A DNA stretch of 64,000 bases from Pseudoprimorskyibacter insulae (GCF_900302505.1 NZ_OMOJ01000004.1:1-64000), one strand, 5' to 3'. Shown: positions 19,299 to 28,484, counted from the stretch's first letter. Translations and numbers: made by a program. Notes: a model not told the origin generated them from the sequence alone.

Positions 19299-19529
19299 GC
19301 GACTGCGCTTTTAGAACCAAAGGCAAGCCCGCCAAAGGGCTTGCCGCCCGCACAAAGCGCGGCGCAGTCCAAAGCACCACACCCCCTGCTTCTTCTCTTT
19401 TATAAATACCGCCGGGGGTGAATTGGCCCACCGGGCCAAAAGGGGGCAGCGCCCCCTCACACCGCTTGGCCGCATGGCCAAGCACCCAAAGCGCGGCGCG
19501 TCAGCGCCGCACCGCTGGATCACCGAAAA
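19299..19529. repeat. Cluster of inverted repeats between convergent genes
   Basis: Five perfect stem-loops lie in 190 bp: 19322-19345 (GGCAAGCCC), 19423-19439 (TTGGCCC), 19441-19457 (AGGGGGC), 19464-19483 (GCTTGGCC) and 19493-19510 (GCGGCGC). They separate the SYLF lipoprotein gene (plus) from the HerA-like gene (minus) and probably terminate or insulate both transcripts. Confidence 0.65.
19389..19457 (-). repeat. Dispersed intergenic repeat, copy B
   Basis: Reverse-complement match of the element at 11646-11711: two hairpins in the same order followed by the same AATTCACCCCCGG to GTATTTAT to AAAGAGAAGAAG tail, differing at few positions. It lies in the convergent gap with other hairpins. 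Confidence 0.75.
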
Positions 19530-21083
19530 TCAGCGCGCCTTGAACAGCCCGCCCAAGACCCCGCGCACGATGCGCCGGCCGGTGGTGCCTGTCAGTTCTT
19601 TCATAACCATCTTGGCCATAGCGTCGCCAAAGCTCTCTTCCTCGCGGCGACTGGTGCGCACGGGCTTGGAACTCGACCTTGGCACGCGGCTGCCGGAATA
19701 GCGCCGCCCGGCGTTGAACTCGCGCTGGCTTGCCTCCAGCGTTTCCTCGGCCTCTTCCGCCTGCTCTGCCGCCGTCGCCGCCGCCTCGGCGCGGGCCTTC
19801 AGGATCTCATAGGCCGAATGACGGTCCAGCGCGGTGTTGTACTTCACCCCCAGATCCGAGGCCGCAATCACCGCCTGCCGCAGTGCCGCCTCAACCGGCC
19901 CCAGTTGCGACGATGGCGGGCGGATCAAGCTGCGCTGCGCAATCCCCGGCACGCCTTTCTTTTCCAGCATCGAGGTCACGGCCTCGCCCACGCCCACTTC
20001 GCGGATTGCGGCTTCGATGTCGAAATCAGGGTTCTCGCGATAGGTCTCTGCCGCCAGTTTCAGCGCTTTGCGATCCCGCGCAGTAAAGGCGCGCAAAGCG
20101 TGCTGCACGCGGTTGCCAAGCTGGCCCAGAATATCCTCGGGGATGTCATCGGGGTTTTGCGTGATGAAATAGACGCCCACCCCCTTGGACCGGATCAGAC
20201 GCGCCACCTGCTCGACCTTATCGACCAAGGCCTTTGGCGCACCATCGAACAGCAAATGCGCCTCGTCAAAGAAGAACACCAGCTTGGGCTTGTCCGGGTC
20301 GCCCACCTCGGGCAGTTCCTCAAACAGCTCCGACAACAGCCACAGCAGGAAGGTCGCATAAAGCCGGGGGCTGGCCATCAACGTATCGGCGGCCAGAATA
20401 TTCACCTGCCCGCGCCCATCAGGGGCGACGCGCATCATATCGGCCAGATCCAGCGCGGGTTCGCCGAACAGGTCCGCCGCGCCCTGATTCTCCAGTACCA
20501 ACAAACGTCGCTGAATCGCCCCGATCGACTGGACCGAGATATTGCCATAGCGCAGGCCAAGGCTGTCGCGGTTCTCACCCACCCAAACCAACAGCGATTG
20601 CAGGTCTTTGAGGTCCAGCAGCGGCAGCCCTTGTTCATCGGCCAAACGGAAGGCGATGTTCAGAATGCCTTCCTGCGCCTCGCTCAACTCCAGCAGACGC
20701 GCCAGCAGCAGCGGCCCCATCTCGGCCACCGTGGCCCGAATCGGATGGCCCTGTTTGCCGAACAGATCCCAGAAGGTGACTGGGAAGGCCTCATAGCCAT
20801 AGTCGTCGAACCCAATGGTCTGCGCCCGGCTGGTGAAGGCGTCATGCAATTTGAAATCCGCGCGCCCTGCGGCGGCCAGCCCCGACAAATCGCCCTTCAC
20901 ATCCGACAGGAACACCGGCACGCCCGCCTTGGAAAACCCTTCGGCCAAGATCTGCAAGGTGACGGTCTTGCCGGTGCCGGTGGCCCCGGCAATCAGCCCG
21001 TGGCGGTTGGCGTATTTCAGGCCCAGCCATTGTTTCTCGGCATAGTCCTTACCGCCGCCGCCTACGAATATCCCGTCAGTCAT
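19530..21083 (-). CDS. HerA-like helicase/ATPase (DUF853)
   Basis: A 517-aa P-loop ATPase of the HerA/FtsK-like DUF853 family. An N-terminal GIFVGGGG segment is followed by Walker A GATGTGKT (about residue 33), then SDVKGDLSG, the Walker B strand LVFFFDEAHLLFDGAP (about 265) and the sensor region YFITQNPDDIPEDILGQL. The C-terminal part is Glu/Ala-rich with a basic, low-complexity linker. The start MTDG at 21083 is chosen because similarity begins there, so the 65 extra codons upstream are ignored. Members are thought to be DNA-translocating ATPases, but the physiological role is not established. Confidence 0.85.
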   Translation of the reverse strand: MTDGIFVGGGGKDYAEKQWLGLKYANRHGLIAGATGTGKTVTLQILAEGFSKAGVPVFLSDVKGDLSGLAAAGRADFKLHDAFTSRAQTIGFDDYGYEAFPVTFWDLFGKQGHPIRATVAEMGPLLLARLLELSEAQEGILNIAFRLADEQGLPLLDLKDLQSLLVWVGENRDSLGLRYGNISVQSIGAIQRRLLVLENQGAADLFGEPALDLADMMRVAPDGRGQVNILAADTLMASPRLYATFLLWLLSELFEELPEVGDPDKPKLVFFFDEAHLLFDGAPKALVDKVEQVARLIRSKGVGVYFITQNPDDIPEDILGQLGNRVQHALRAFTARDRKALKLAAETYRENPDFDIEAAIREVGVGEAVTSMLEKKGVPGIAQRSLIRPPSSQLGPVEAALRQAVIAASDLGVKYNTALDRHSAYEILKARAEAAATAAEQAEEAEETLEASQREFNAGRRYSGSRVPRSSSKPVRTSRREEESFGDAMAKMVMKELTGTTGRRIVRGVLGGLFKAR

Positions 21084-21586
21084 CTCTGCCGCCCCTTGGC
21101 TGTTGAATACGCCCGATACGCCCCAAACATACAAAGTTAACCCTTGGCTGCCAGAGTGTTTTCTGCCCCAAGCACATGTCCATTTGCTTGGGGTGTACTT
21201 CCTCCCTGTCAGACTGGCCGTCCCTTCGGGGGCGGCTTTTTTCGGTTGATTTGACATCAAAGTCAGCCGCAGCGCCAAAGGAGCCGGGGAATTTTACGAG
21301 ATGGTCAATTTCCCTCAAAAACCCTGTTGACCGTGGTCATAGAGTTTCGTAGCGTCCCGTCATAACAAAGTCGGCCAGTCCGACGGGGAGCTAAAAAGCA
21401 AATCGGGAAAAGGGGTCTTCGGATCCCTTTTTCTATTTTGTGCAACTGCTTGCGATGTGAACTTAACGCAGTGCATTCGCAAAATATTGCCGAAGGATTG
21501 AACAGTCCGGCTTTTTGCCCCTGACTTCATGCCCCTACCGTGATAATCGCGGCACAGATTGATGCATGCGCTACGGAGTTCATTTC
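21084..21586. promoter_or_regulatory. Divergent intergenic region with an sRNA-like unit
   Basis: A 503-bp gap between the HerA-like gene (minus) and the IalB-like gene (plus). It contains a candidate sRNA transcription unit at 21327-21440. The part 21440-21586 is the 5' region of the IalB-like gene, with a CGGAG ribosome site before 21587. I see nothing definite in 21084-21310, apart from frames that extend the HerA-like ORF without similarity. Confidence 0.5.
21327..21440 (+). ncRNA. Candidate small RNA with promoter and UUCG terminator
   Basis: TTGACC at 21327-21332 and TAGCGT at 21350-21355 form a promoter with a 17-nt spacer, predicting a start near 21361. The transcript would have a GTCGG-CCAGT-CCGAC hairpin (about 21370-21384), which competes with an alternative CCCGTC/GACGGG pairing. 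It ends in a stem AAAAGGGGTC-TTCG-GATCCCTTTTT, a stable UUCG tetraloop followed by a U-tract, near 21432. Length is about 75 nt. No ORF is present. It could instead be an attenuator leader for the IalB-like gene, whose start is about 150 nt downstream. The family is not recognised. Confidence 0.5.
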
Positions 21587-22198
21587 ATGACCATCGCCAA
21601 GCCACTTCTGCCGGCCCTCGCGCTGATTGGGTTTGCCGCCCTGGCCACCGCTCAGGAACAGACCGCCGACACCACTGTGCCCGCCACCGATTCGCGCCCC
21701 GAGGTTGTTTTGGACACCGGAGAGCCTGAAAACGCCGGTGCCGCACCGGATGACGGCACCTACCTGAAAGAAACCAGCGGCGATTGGGAAGTGCAGTGCC
21801 TGAAGGTCGAAGATGGCGATGATCCTTGCCAGATCCACCAGACCCTGCGCCAAGACGGCAATGCCGTGGCCGAGGTCAGCCTGTTCCGTCTGGCCGGGGA
21901 TGGCCCGGTTGTGGCCGGCGCCACGATCCTTGCGCCGCTGGAAACACTGCTGACGGAAAAGCTGCGCATTCAGGTCGATACCGGCCAGGCCAAGCGCTAT
22001 GACTTCAGCTTCTGCAATCAGGCGGGCTGCTATGCCCGTATTGGCCTGACCGCCGAAGACGTGGCCTCGTTCAAGGCTGGTGTCACTGCCAAAGTGACCA
22101 TCGTTCCGGTCGTCGCACCCGATCAGAAAGTCACGTTGGATATGTCGCTGAAAGGCTTCACCGCCGGTTACGATCAGGTCACCACGATCAAGCAATGA
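21587..22198 (+). CDS. Invasion-associated locus B (IalB) family secreted protein
   Basis: A 203-aa periplasmic or secreted protein. The start at 21587 has CGGAG upstream and gives a clean signal peptide ending ALATA|QE. A low-complexity Thr/Pro/Asp linker is followed by the IalB domain. SGDWEVQCLK with the later CQIHQTLRQ cysteine and the FCNQAGCYARIGLT cysteine pair are typical of the family. IalB was named in Bartonella for erythrocyte invasion. In free-living alphaproteobacteria its role is unknown, probably envelope-related. A perfect terminator follows. Confidence 0.85.
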   Translation: MTIAKPLLPALALIGFAALATAQEQTADTTVPATDSRPEVVLDTGEPENAGAAPDDGTYLKETSGDWEVQCLKVEDGDDPCQIHQTLRQDGNAVAEVSLFRLAGDGPVVAGATILAPLETLLTEKLRIQVDTGQAKRYDFSFCNQAGCYARIGLTAEDVASFKAGVTAKVTIVPVVAPDQKVTLDMSLKGFTAGYDQVTTIKQ

Positions 22199-22224
22199 TC
22201 TGACCGTCAGACTGACCGCAAATC

Positions 22225-22251
22225 GCCCCGCCCCAACCGGCGGGGCTTTTT
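22225..22251 (+). terminator. Intrinsic terminator of the IalB-like gene
   Basis: GCCCCGCC - CCAACC - GGCGGGGC, a perfect 8-bp stem followed by TTTTTATT. It lies between the convergent IalB-like and lpxB genes. Confidence 0.85.
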
Positions 22252-23413
22252 ATTGGCGGGGGGATACGGCTGCGATGCCGTCCAGCACAGCCCGCGCCGC
22301 CCGTTCGCCGGGATGCGGGCCGCCAAGGCCCAAACGCTCCATCGTCAAGCGCATTGCTTCGGTCTGGGCCTCGGGTGCGTCCAGCGTTTTCAACACTGCG
22401 GTTGCAATCGCATCGGGGCGGCAATTGTCGCCGATATATTCCGGCACGGCCCGCGTTTCCGACACCAGATTGACCAGAGTCACCGTATCCACGCGCAGCA
22501 TCCGCCCGATGATCTGACGGCTCAGCCAGCTCATGTCATAGGCGATGACCATCGGCGTGCCAGCGGCGGCCAGTTCCAGTGATACAGTGCCAGAGGCGGC
22601 AATCGCCACATCCGCCGCGCGGAAGGCGGCACGCTTTTCGGCGGCATGGTCTGTCCCCGGCGGTAGGATCAAAGGTTTGCGCGCCCAAGTGGCGGTCAAT
22701 TCCTGAACCATGCCATGCACCGCCGGGGCGGCGGGCAGCACGAATTGCAGATCGGGCCGCTGATTGGCCAAACGCTGCACCACCTCGCCAAAGATCGGCG
22801 CAAGGCGGCCCACCTCGCCGCGCCGCGATCCGGGCAGGACAAGCGCCAGCGGGCCGGTGATGCCATGGGCCGCGCGGAACGCCTGCGCCTCGGCGTCAGT
22901 CGCTTGCAGGTCCGTCACCACAGGATGCCCGACGAAATCGCAGCGCATCCCGGCGGCCTCCATATAGGGCGGCTCAAACGGCAGAAGCGCCAGCACCTGA
23001 TCGACATGCGCCGCCATCTTGGCAGCCCGTCCGGGGCGCCATCCCCAAACGGTTGGGGCCACGTAATGCACCGTGCGAATGTCCGACGCCGCCTTGACCA
23101 GCCGCGCCACACGCAGGGAAAATTCAGGCAAGTCGATGGTGATCAAAACATCGGGGCGCGTGGCCACCACATCCTCAGCCGTTTCGCGAATCCGGCGCTT
23201 GAGCGCGCGGTATTCCTTGAGGATCTCGCCGATCCCCATGATCGAGATTTCATCCATCGGGAACAGGCTTTGCAGCCCTTCGGCTTCCATCCTCTCGCCG
23301 CCGATGCCGCGAAAACTGATATCGGCTTCCGGCAACAGCGCCTTCATGCCCTGCATCAGGGCCGCGCCCAGTTTATCGCCCGAGGCTTCGCCCGCGATGA
23401 TGAAGATCTTCAT
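22250..23413 (-). CDS. lpxB: Lipid-A-disaccharide synthase
   Basis: A 387-aa GT19 glycosyltransferase that joins UDP-2,3-diacylglucosamine and lipid X to the lipid A disaccharide on the inner face of the membrane. The N-terminal IAGEASGDKLGAALM motif and the C-terminal donor region GTVSLELAAAGTPMVIAYDMS are intact. The start at MKIF (23413) overlaps the lpxI stop (ATGA), so the longer frame upstream is not used. It is the last gene of the bamA-skp-fabZ-lpxA-lpxI-lpxB run. Confidence 0.96.
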   Translation of the reverse strand: MKIFIIAGEASGDKLGAALMQGMKALLPEADISFRGIGGERMEAEGLQSLFPMDEISIMGIGEILKEYRALKRRIRETAEDVVATRPDVLITIDLPEFSLRVARLVKAASDIRTVHYVAPTVWGWRPGRAAKMAAHVDQVLALLPFEPPYMEAAGMRCDFVGHPVVTDLQATDAEAQAFRAAHGITGPLALVLPGSRRGEVGRLAPIFGEVVQRLANQRPDLQFVLPAAPAVHGMVQELTATWARKPLILPPGTDHAAEKRAAFRAADVAIAASGTVSLELAAAGTPMVIAYDMSWLSRQIIGRMLRVDTVTLVNLVSETRAVPEYIGDNCRPDAIATAVLKTLDAPEAQTEAMRLTMERLGLGGPHPGERAARAVLDGIAAVSPRQ

Positions 23414-24186
23414 ACCGTGCCCTCTCGAACCCATAGGAATTTGCCAGCCGCGTCCAACAATCGGATCACTTCGGCCTGCTCCAGCACCATGACGCCGCCT
23501 GCCTGAATGGCGATGCCGTCCAGGCCCGCGCGGATGATCGAGCGTGCCGTATCCGGCCCGATCACCGGCAGATCGGCGCGGCGGTCCTGCCCCGGCTTGG
23601 GGCCTTTGAACAAGGTGCCCGCGCCCTGCACGCCCGCCAGCATCGCATCGGTGCCCGCATCACTTTCCCGCGCGATAACGCCTCCGTTCAACACGCAAGA
23701 CTGGCCCTGATCGGCGCGGCCCTGATCGCCCAGCACCTGATCGGCCAAGGCGGCATCAGCGCGGGCCGTGTCGGTTGGCCCTGCTTGCGTCAGTACCCCC
23801 GCCACAGGCAACAACGAGGGCGCGATTTCATGCGCGCCCAGCACCTCAAACCCGGCTTGTTCAAGAATGCCGATGACAATGCGCAAGGCCCCATCATCAC
23901 CCCGTTTGATGGCGCGGCGGATGCGCGGCACCAGAAGCGCCGTCCTCCAGTCCAGCGCTTTAAGGTCAATGCGGGGCCGTTCAACCCGGCCACACATGCA
24001 GATCTGCGTCACGCCCTGACTGCGAAGCCAATGCAGGAACCCGCCCAGCTGTTCGATGCGAAAGCTGCGATCCACACTCAGATCGTCCGGCAAATAGGGC
24101 TGCAAGGCGCAGATCAAGGGCCGTTCCGGCGCGGCCGCAGCCACAGCCGACGGCAACGCCCCCTGCCCTGCGATCAGCGCCAGCAT
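23410..24186 (-). CDS. lpxI: UDP-2,3-diacylglucosamine pyrophosphatase LpxI
   Basis: A 258-aa LpxI (DUF1009) enzyme, which hydrolyses UDP-2,3-diacylglucosamine to lipid X and UMP in place of LpxH in alphaproteobacteria. LALIAGQGALP opens the N-terminal domain, and the catalytic C-terminal domain includes ESDAGTDAMLAGV and LPVIGPDTARSI. It lies between lpxA (3-bp gap) and lpxB (4-bp overlap), the position expected of the lipid A step between them. Confidence 0.95.
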   Translation of the reverse strand: MLALIAGQGALPSAVAAAAPERPLICALQPYLPDDLSVDRSFRIEQLGGFLHWLRSQGVTQICMCGRVERPRIDLKALDWRTALLVPRIRRAIKRGDDGALRIVIGILEQAGFEVLGAHEIAPSLLPVAGVLTQAGPTDTARADAALADQVLGDQGRADQGQSCVLNGGVIARESDAGTDAMLAGVQGAGTLFKGPKPGQDRRADLPVIGPDTARSIIRAGLDGIAIQAGGVMVLEQAEVIRLLDAAGKFLWVREGTV

Positions 24187-24189
24187 GGA

Positions 24190-24978
24190 TCAGCGCGGCG
24201 TGAGGAACGAGCGGTCGCTCTCACCCATGATGAAGTCGACAATCTCGCGCACATACTGGCTGTCGGTCTCATCGCCCAAGCGCTTGGCCCGTTCATGGAA
24301 CGAGCCGTCGCCCTGTGCCAGCATCTGGAACGCCGCGCGCATGGCGGTGATGTCCGAGCGGGCAACGCCGCGACGCTTGAGGCCGACAAGGTTCAGCCCG
24401 TCCAATTCGCCGCGCGGAGCCTGCACCAGACCGTAGGGGATCACATCATTCGTCACCATGGTGACGGCGCCAATGATCGCGCCGCGTCCGATGCGCACCC
24501 ATTGGTGCACGCCCGAGAGGCCGCCAACGATCACGTCGTCTTCCAGCACGCAATGGCCCGCAATGGCCGAGTTGTTCACCAAGATCACCCGGTCGCCGAT
24601 ATGGGCGTCATGGGCCACGTGACAGCCCGCCATGAACAACCCATCGTTGCCCACTCGGGTCACGCCGCCACCGCCCTCGGTGCCTGCGTTCATCGTGACA
24701 TGTTCGCGGATGCGGTTGCGCGCGCCGATCTCCAGCCGCGTCTTTTCGCCCTTGAACTTCAGATCCTGCGGCACCTCACCGATCACGGCAAAGGGGAAGA
24801 TCATCGTGTCATCGCCGATGCTGGTCTCGCCCGCCACAACCACATGGCTTTTGAGCGTCACACGCTCACCAATCGTGACCTCGGGGCCGATGTGACAGAA
24901 CGGGCCGATATAGCTGCCCGCCCCGATCACCGCGCCCTCTTCGACGATGGCACCCGGATGGATCACAGCCGCGGTCAC
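24190..24978 (-). CDS. lpxA: Acyl-ACP--UDP-N-acetylglucosamine O-acyltransferase
   Basis: A 262-aa left-handed beta-helix acyltransferase that starts lipid A synthesis by adding a 3-hydroxyacyl chain to UDP-GlcNAc. Hexapeptide repeats begin with [14 protein letters not shown], and the catalytic His is in [13 protein letters not shown] at 24978 is chosen because it overlaps the fabZ stop (GTGA) and gives exactly the length of E. coli LpxA. An ATG 33 nt upstream lies inside fabZ and is less likely. Confidence 0.95.
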   Translation of the reverse strand: MTAAVIHPGAIVEEGAVIGAGSYIGPFCHIGPEVTIGERVTLKSHVVVAGETSIGDDTMIFPFAVIGEVPQDLKFKGEKTRLEIGARNRIREHVTMNAGTEGGGGVTRVGNDGLFMAGCHVAHDAHIGDRVILVNNSAIAGHCVLEDDVIVGGLSGVHQWVRIGRGAIIGAVTMVTNDVIPYGLVQAPRGELDGLNLVGLKRRGVARSDITAMRAAFQMLAQGDGSFHERAKRLGDETDSQYVREIVDFIMGESDRSFLTPR

Positions 24979-25433
24979 GCGGGCAATTCCATCATGGCGG
25001 TGAATTCGCATTCGGCGGCCATTTCGCCATCAACCGTGGCCACGCCTTCGAACTTCCACACCTTGCCGCCCGGCTTGCCGCGCACGGTTTTGACATTCAT
25101 TTCAAGCACATCGCCCGGCACCACCTTGCGGCGGAACTTGCACTTGTCGATGGCCATGAAGTAGACCTTCATTTCCTTGTCGGCCATATCCAGCGCAGTG
25201 CCCACCATCACGGCGGCGGTTTGCGCCATGGCTTCGACAATGGTCACGCCCGGCATGATCGGCATTCCGGGGAAATGGCCCTGGAAATGTGGTTCATTCA
25301 TCGTGACGTTTTTGATGCCTTTGCCCGATTGCGTGCCATCAATATCAACGACCTTATCAACCAGCAAAAACGGATAGCGATGCGGGATCAGGCGTTGGAT
25401 CAGGTGGATATCGGCAGAAAGCAGGTCAGTCAT
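24975..25433 (-). CDS. fabZ: 3-hydroxyacyl-[ACP] dehydratase FabZ
   Basis: A 152-aa hot-dog-fold dehydratase of fatty acid elongation, competing with LpxA for 3-hydroxyacyl-ACP. The catalytic His is in [12 protein letters not shown] and the Glu follows in TIVEAMAQ. It follows skp directly. The lpxD gene that sits between skp and fabZ in E. coli is absent here. Confidence 0.96.
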   Translation of the reverse strand: MTDLLSADIHLIQRLIPHRYPFLLVDKVVDIDGTQSGKGIKNVTMNEPHFQGHFPGMPIMPGVTIVEAMAQTAAVMVGTALDMADKEMKVYFMAIDKCKFRRKVVPGDVLEMNVKTVRGKPGGKVWKFEGVATVDGEMAAECEFTAMMELPA

Positions 25434-25497
25434 CTTGGTGTCCTTGACGGTTCCGTTACCCGCTGCCTAGCAACACATGGCCTGCGGGGCAAGGCGG

Positions 25498-26076
25498 CTA
25501 CTGGTCTGCGGGCGTGCCCGCCTCCTCAGAGCCAAATTCGGCATCAATCCGCGCAATCGCGGCTTCAGTGATGTTAATCGCTTCGACGCTGGCAAAGACA
25601 CCGCGCTTGTCCAGCACCAATACGGCCCCGGCCTCTTGCATGAGGCCTGCCAGAACCGGCTGAATCGTCACCAGAAATTGGCGGCGGCTGTCATCGCTCA
25701 GCGCCCCTAAGGCGCGTACCTTGGTGTCTTGCTGTTGGCGCAACTGCTGAACTTTCTCGTCGAACGCATTGGCCAATGGGCGAAACTCTTCCATCGACAG
25801 GGCCTTGCGCTTTTCGGTCAGATCCCGCTCTTCTGCGGTCAGCTGCGCTTCAATCTCGCGGTTTTCGGCGGCGATGGCGGCGCCCTGTTCATCGACCTTG
25901 GCCGACAGGCCCTTGCCGAGTATGGTTTCGCTATAAAGACGGTCCGGTTCAATCACCAAGATCTGCGCCTGCACAGCGCCAGCCGAAAGCGCCTGTTGCG
26001 CGGCGGCTGGCATGGCTCCAGCCAGCCCTGAACACAGGGCCAGCACAGACCAAATCGCAGCGTGGCGCATCCTCAT
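25498..26076 (-). CDS. skp: OmpH/Skp-family periplasmic chaperone
   Basis: A 192-aa Skp-like chaperone that holds unfolded outer-membrane proteins in the periplasm on the way to BamA. The signal peptide ends MPAAAQ|Q. The mature protein has a short beta body and a long charged helical hairpin (about residues 60-130) typical of the Skp tentacles. The start is 1 nt after the bamA stop. A second in-frame ATG lies two codons later. The C-terminal Glu/Pro extension is variable in the family. Confidence 0.85.
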   Translation of the reverse strand: MRMRHAAIWSVLALCSGLAGAMPAAAQQALSAGAVQAQILVIEPDRLYSETILGKGLSAKVDEQGAAIAAENREIEAQLTAEERDLTEKRKALSMEEFRPLANAFDEKVQQLRQQQDTKVRALGALSDDSRRQFLVTIQPVLAGLMQEAGAVLVLDKRGVFASVEAINITEAAIARIDAEFGSEEAGTPADQ

Positions 26077-26077
26077 C

Positions 26078-28423
26078 TTAGAACCGGGTCGAAATCGTCA
26101 GATCAAAGGTCTGCGCCTTGTCGTAGTACTTTTTGTCCAGCACTTCCGAGAAGTTGAAGCGAAGCGGACCAATCGCCGTATCCCAGAACAGCGAGAAGCC
26201 AATCACCTGACGCGCGCTGAAACCGGTGTAAAGCGTATCGGCGTTCGTCTTGTCCAGCCCCCAGAGCGAGCCGACATCGTAGAACAGACCGCCCGACATG
26301 CCGTATTCTTCGGGCAGGCCCAGCGGGAAGTCGGCCTCAAGCCGGGCAACGGCGAAATAGTTTCCGCCGAGTGCGTCGTTCACGCCCGTGGCGCCGTTGT
26401 ATTCACGCGGGCCGATGCCGCCATATTCAAAGCCCCGCATCACGTTGGAGCCCATGAAGAAGCGGTCCATCGACCGGCTGCCCGCGCCCGAGTAGTTCAA
26501 CGCGCCGCCTTCAACGGTGGCCCGCAGGGTTACTTCCTCGGACAGGATTTTGGTCTGAGCGACCGCCCGCACGGTGGATTTGATAAAGCTGTCTTTGCCA
26601 TCGACCACGCCGAAATCCTGACCGAATTCGAACAGGACGCCTGCATTCGGGTTCAGCCCCGTGCGGCGCGTGTCAAAGCTGTAGGTATAGCCAAGCGAAT
26701 GGGCAAACAGCTGACCGCGTGCGGCCTCGGCCGTGACCAGCGCACCGGCGTTCGATTCCAGCCCGGTCATGTTGGTGTAATTGGTCGAATAGCGCACTTC
26801 GAGCCGGCCATTGTCGGAAATCGGGAATTCCAATGCCGGGCGGAACACGCCCACTTCGGTGTCATAGACCGCGCCAAGGTTGTCCGTTTCGTCATAGCTT
26901 ATCAGCGTCGAATATACGACATCGCGGCCAAGGAAGGACGGTTCGATAAAGTTGAACTTGTAGGACCGGGTTTCCGAGGCTGTCGAAATACCAAACTGCA
27001 AGGTCTGGCCACGGCCAAGGAAGTTGCGTTCGCGGAAATCAACCGTCGCCCCAAAACCCGAGGCCGTCGAATAAGTGCCGCCAAAGCTGAGCGAACCTGT
27101 GGGCGCTTCTTCGACGTCGACGTCAACAATCACCTGCTGCGGGGTCGACCCTTCACGGGCGTTCACATCGGCATTGGCAAAGAATCCAAGCGCGCGGATG
27201 CGTTCGGCGCTTTCGCGGATTTCGCGCGGGTTGAACGGGTCGCCTTCGACCACGCGGAACTGACGGCGCACAACGCGGTCAAGCGTGGTGGTATTGCCTT
27301 CGATGTCGATCCGCTCAACAAAAATGCGCGGCCCGCGCGTCAGCAACAGTTCAACATCCAGCGTCAGATCACGGTCATTGCGGGTGATGCGCGGTTCAAC
27401 CCGCACAAAATCCAGCCCTTCGCGGATCGCAAGGCGTTCAAGACGGGCGATTTCATTTTCCACAATGGCGGGCGAATAGACGACGCCCGGACGCGCTTTA
27501 ACAGCGGCTTGGAACAGATCGGTATCGACCTCGGGCAGATCGGATTGCACCGAGATTTCGCCAAAGGAAAACTGCTGGCCTTCTTCGACGTTGAAAGTGA
27601 CGAAATAGCCGTCACGTTCTTCGGCCAGTTCGGCGTTCACACCCGTCGTGCGGAAATCGACATAGCCGCGCGACTGGTAGAAATCTTTCAGCACCTGTTT
27701 GTCGAATTCAACACGATCCTCGACAAAGCTGTCGCGGCGGACCAGCGCACGGAAAATTCCCGCCTGCTTGGATTCAAGCACACGGCGCAAACGGCGGTCG
27801 CTGTAGACTTGGTTGCCGACAAAGCCGATGCGTTCAACCTCGATCACGCCGCCTTCGAAGACTTCAAAGATCAAGTCAACACGGTTGTCGCTGCGGCGGA
27901 TGACCCGCGGCTGCACGCGGGCGGCCAAGCGGCCCTGCATCGAATAGGCCTGCGCGATACGGTCGGCATCCTGTTCGGCCAGTGTCGGGCTAAAGACGCG
28001 GCGCGACTGCGATTCAACGATCTTGGCCAATTCGTCGTCTTTCAGACGGCGGTTACCTTCGAAGTTGATGACGTTGATGGTGGGGAATTCGACAACGCGG
28101 ATCACCAGCTTGCGGCCCTGCGGTTCGATCTCAACCGTTTCAAACAGGCCGGAGGCCAGAATGCGTTGGTACGCGTCGTTCAGTTCCGCCGCCGAGACCG
28201 CCTGACCGCGCCCGATTCCCGCATAGCTGAGAATCGTATCGCCGCCGATCCGGGCGTTGCCCTGAATATCAACAGTGTTGAAGCTGTAATTCTGCGCCAA
28301 GGCCGGGGCCGGCAAAACCGTCGCCGCAGCCATAACAGCAAAGGTGCTGGCCGCCAAAGTGGCCTTTAGGCCGAAACGACGCGGTGCACGCTGCGCCGCC
28401 CCTCCCCCAGTGTCCTTGGTCAT
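26078..28423 (-). CDS. bamA: Outer membrane protein assembly factor BamA
   Basis: A protein of about 781 aa. An N-terminal signal sequence ends PALAQN, followed by five POTRA domains (about residues 30-420) and a 16-stranded barrel ending in a terminal aromatic (TISTRF). It is the central subunit of the Bam complex, which inserts beta-barrel proteins into the outer membrane. The barrel contains the family RGFEY-type loop (VMRGFEYGGIGPRE). The start at 28423 is preferred over 28441. It has its own promoter at 28459-28487 behind a terminator, so it begins a new unit that runs on through skp to lpxB. Confidence 0.96.
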   Translation of the reverse strand: MTKDTGGGAAQRAPRRFGLKATLAASTFAVMAAATVLPAPALAQNYSFNTVDIQGNARIGGDTILSYAGIGRGQAVSAAELNDAYQRILASGLFETVEIEPQGRKLVIRVVEFPTINVINFEGNRRLKDDELAKIVESQSRRVFSPTLAEQDADRIAQAYSMQGRLAARVQPRVIRRSDNRVDLIFEVFEGGVIEVERIGFVGNQVYSDRRLRRVLESKQAGIFRALVRRDSFVEDRVEFDKQVLKDFYQSRGYVDFRTTGVNAELAEERDGYFVTFNVEEGQQFSFGEISVQSDLPEVDTDLFQAAVKARPGVVYSPAIVENEIARLERLAIREGLDFVRVEPRITRNDRDLTLDVELLLTRGPRIFVERIDIEGNTTTLDRVVRRQFRVVEGDPFNPREIRESAERIRALGFFANADVNAREGSTPQQVIVDVDVEEAPTGSLSFGGTYSTASGFGATVDFRERNFLGRGQTLQFGISTASETRSYKFNFIEPSFLGRDVVYSTLISYDETDNLGAVYDTEVGVFRPALEFPISDNGRLEVRYSTNYTNMTGLESNAGALVTAEAARGQLFAHSLGYTYSFDTRRTGLNPNAGVLFEFGQDFGVVDGKDSFIKSTVRAVAQTKILSEEVTLRATVEGGALNYSGAGSRSMDRFFMGSNVMRGFEYGGIGPREYNGATGVNDALGGNYFAVARLEADFPLGLPEEYGMSGGLFYDVGSLWGLDKTNADTLYTGFSARQVIGFSLFWDTAIGPLRFNFSEVLDKKYYDKAQTFDLTISTRF

Positions 28424-28452
28424 AACGCCATTCCGATACAAACATCCAGTTC

Positions 28453-28484
28453 ACAAGGGTCGTACCGGGAATGCGTACCCTTGT
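28453..28484. promoter_or_regulatory. Inverted repeat overlapping the bamA promoter (possible operator)
   Basis: ACAAGGGT (28453-28460) and ACCCTTGT (28477-28484) are a perfect 8-bp inverted repeat with a 16-bp spacer, covering both promoter hexamers. Centre-to-centre spacing of 24 bp would suit a dimeric repressor, or the arms could form a hairpin in read-through RNA. Confidence 0.45.

Noticed and set aside
21361-21440. SAM-II riboswitch suggested by the AGCTAAAAAG stretch
   Set aside because: Only the tail resembles the SAM-II core; the P1 stem and the conserved pseudoknot sequences are missing, and the downstream gene is not a methionine gene.
26012-28369. Open frame of 785 codons antisense to bamA
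   Set aside because: Fully opposite an intact bamA with conserved motifs; no ribosome site or domain.
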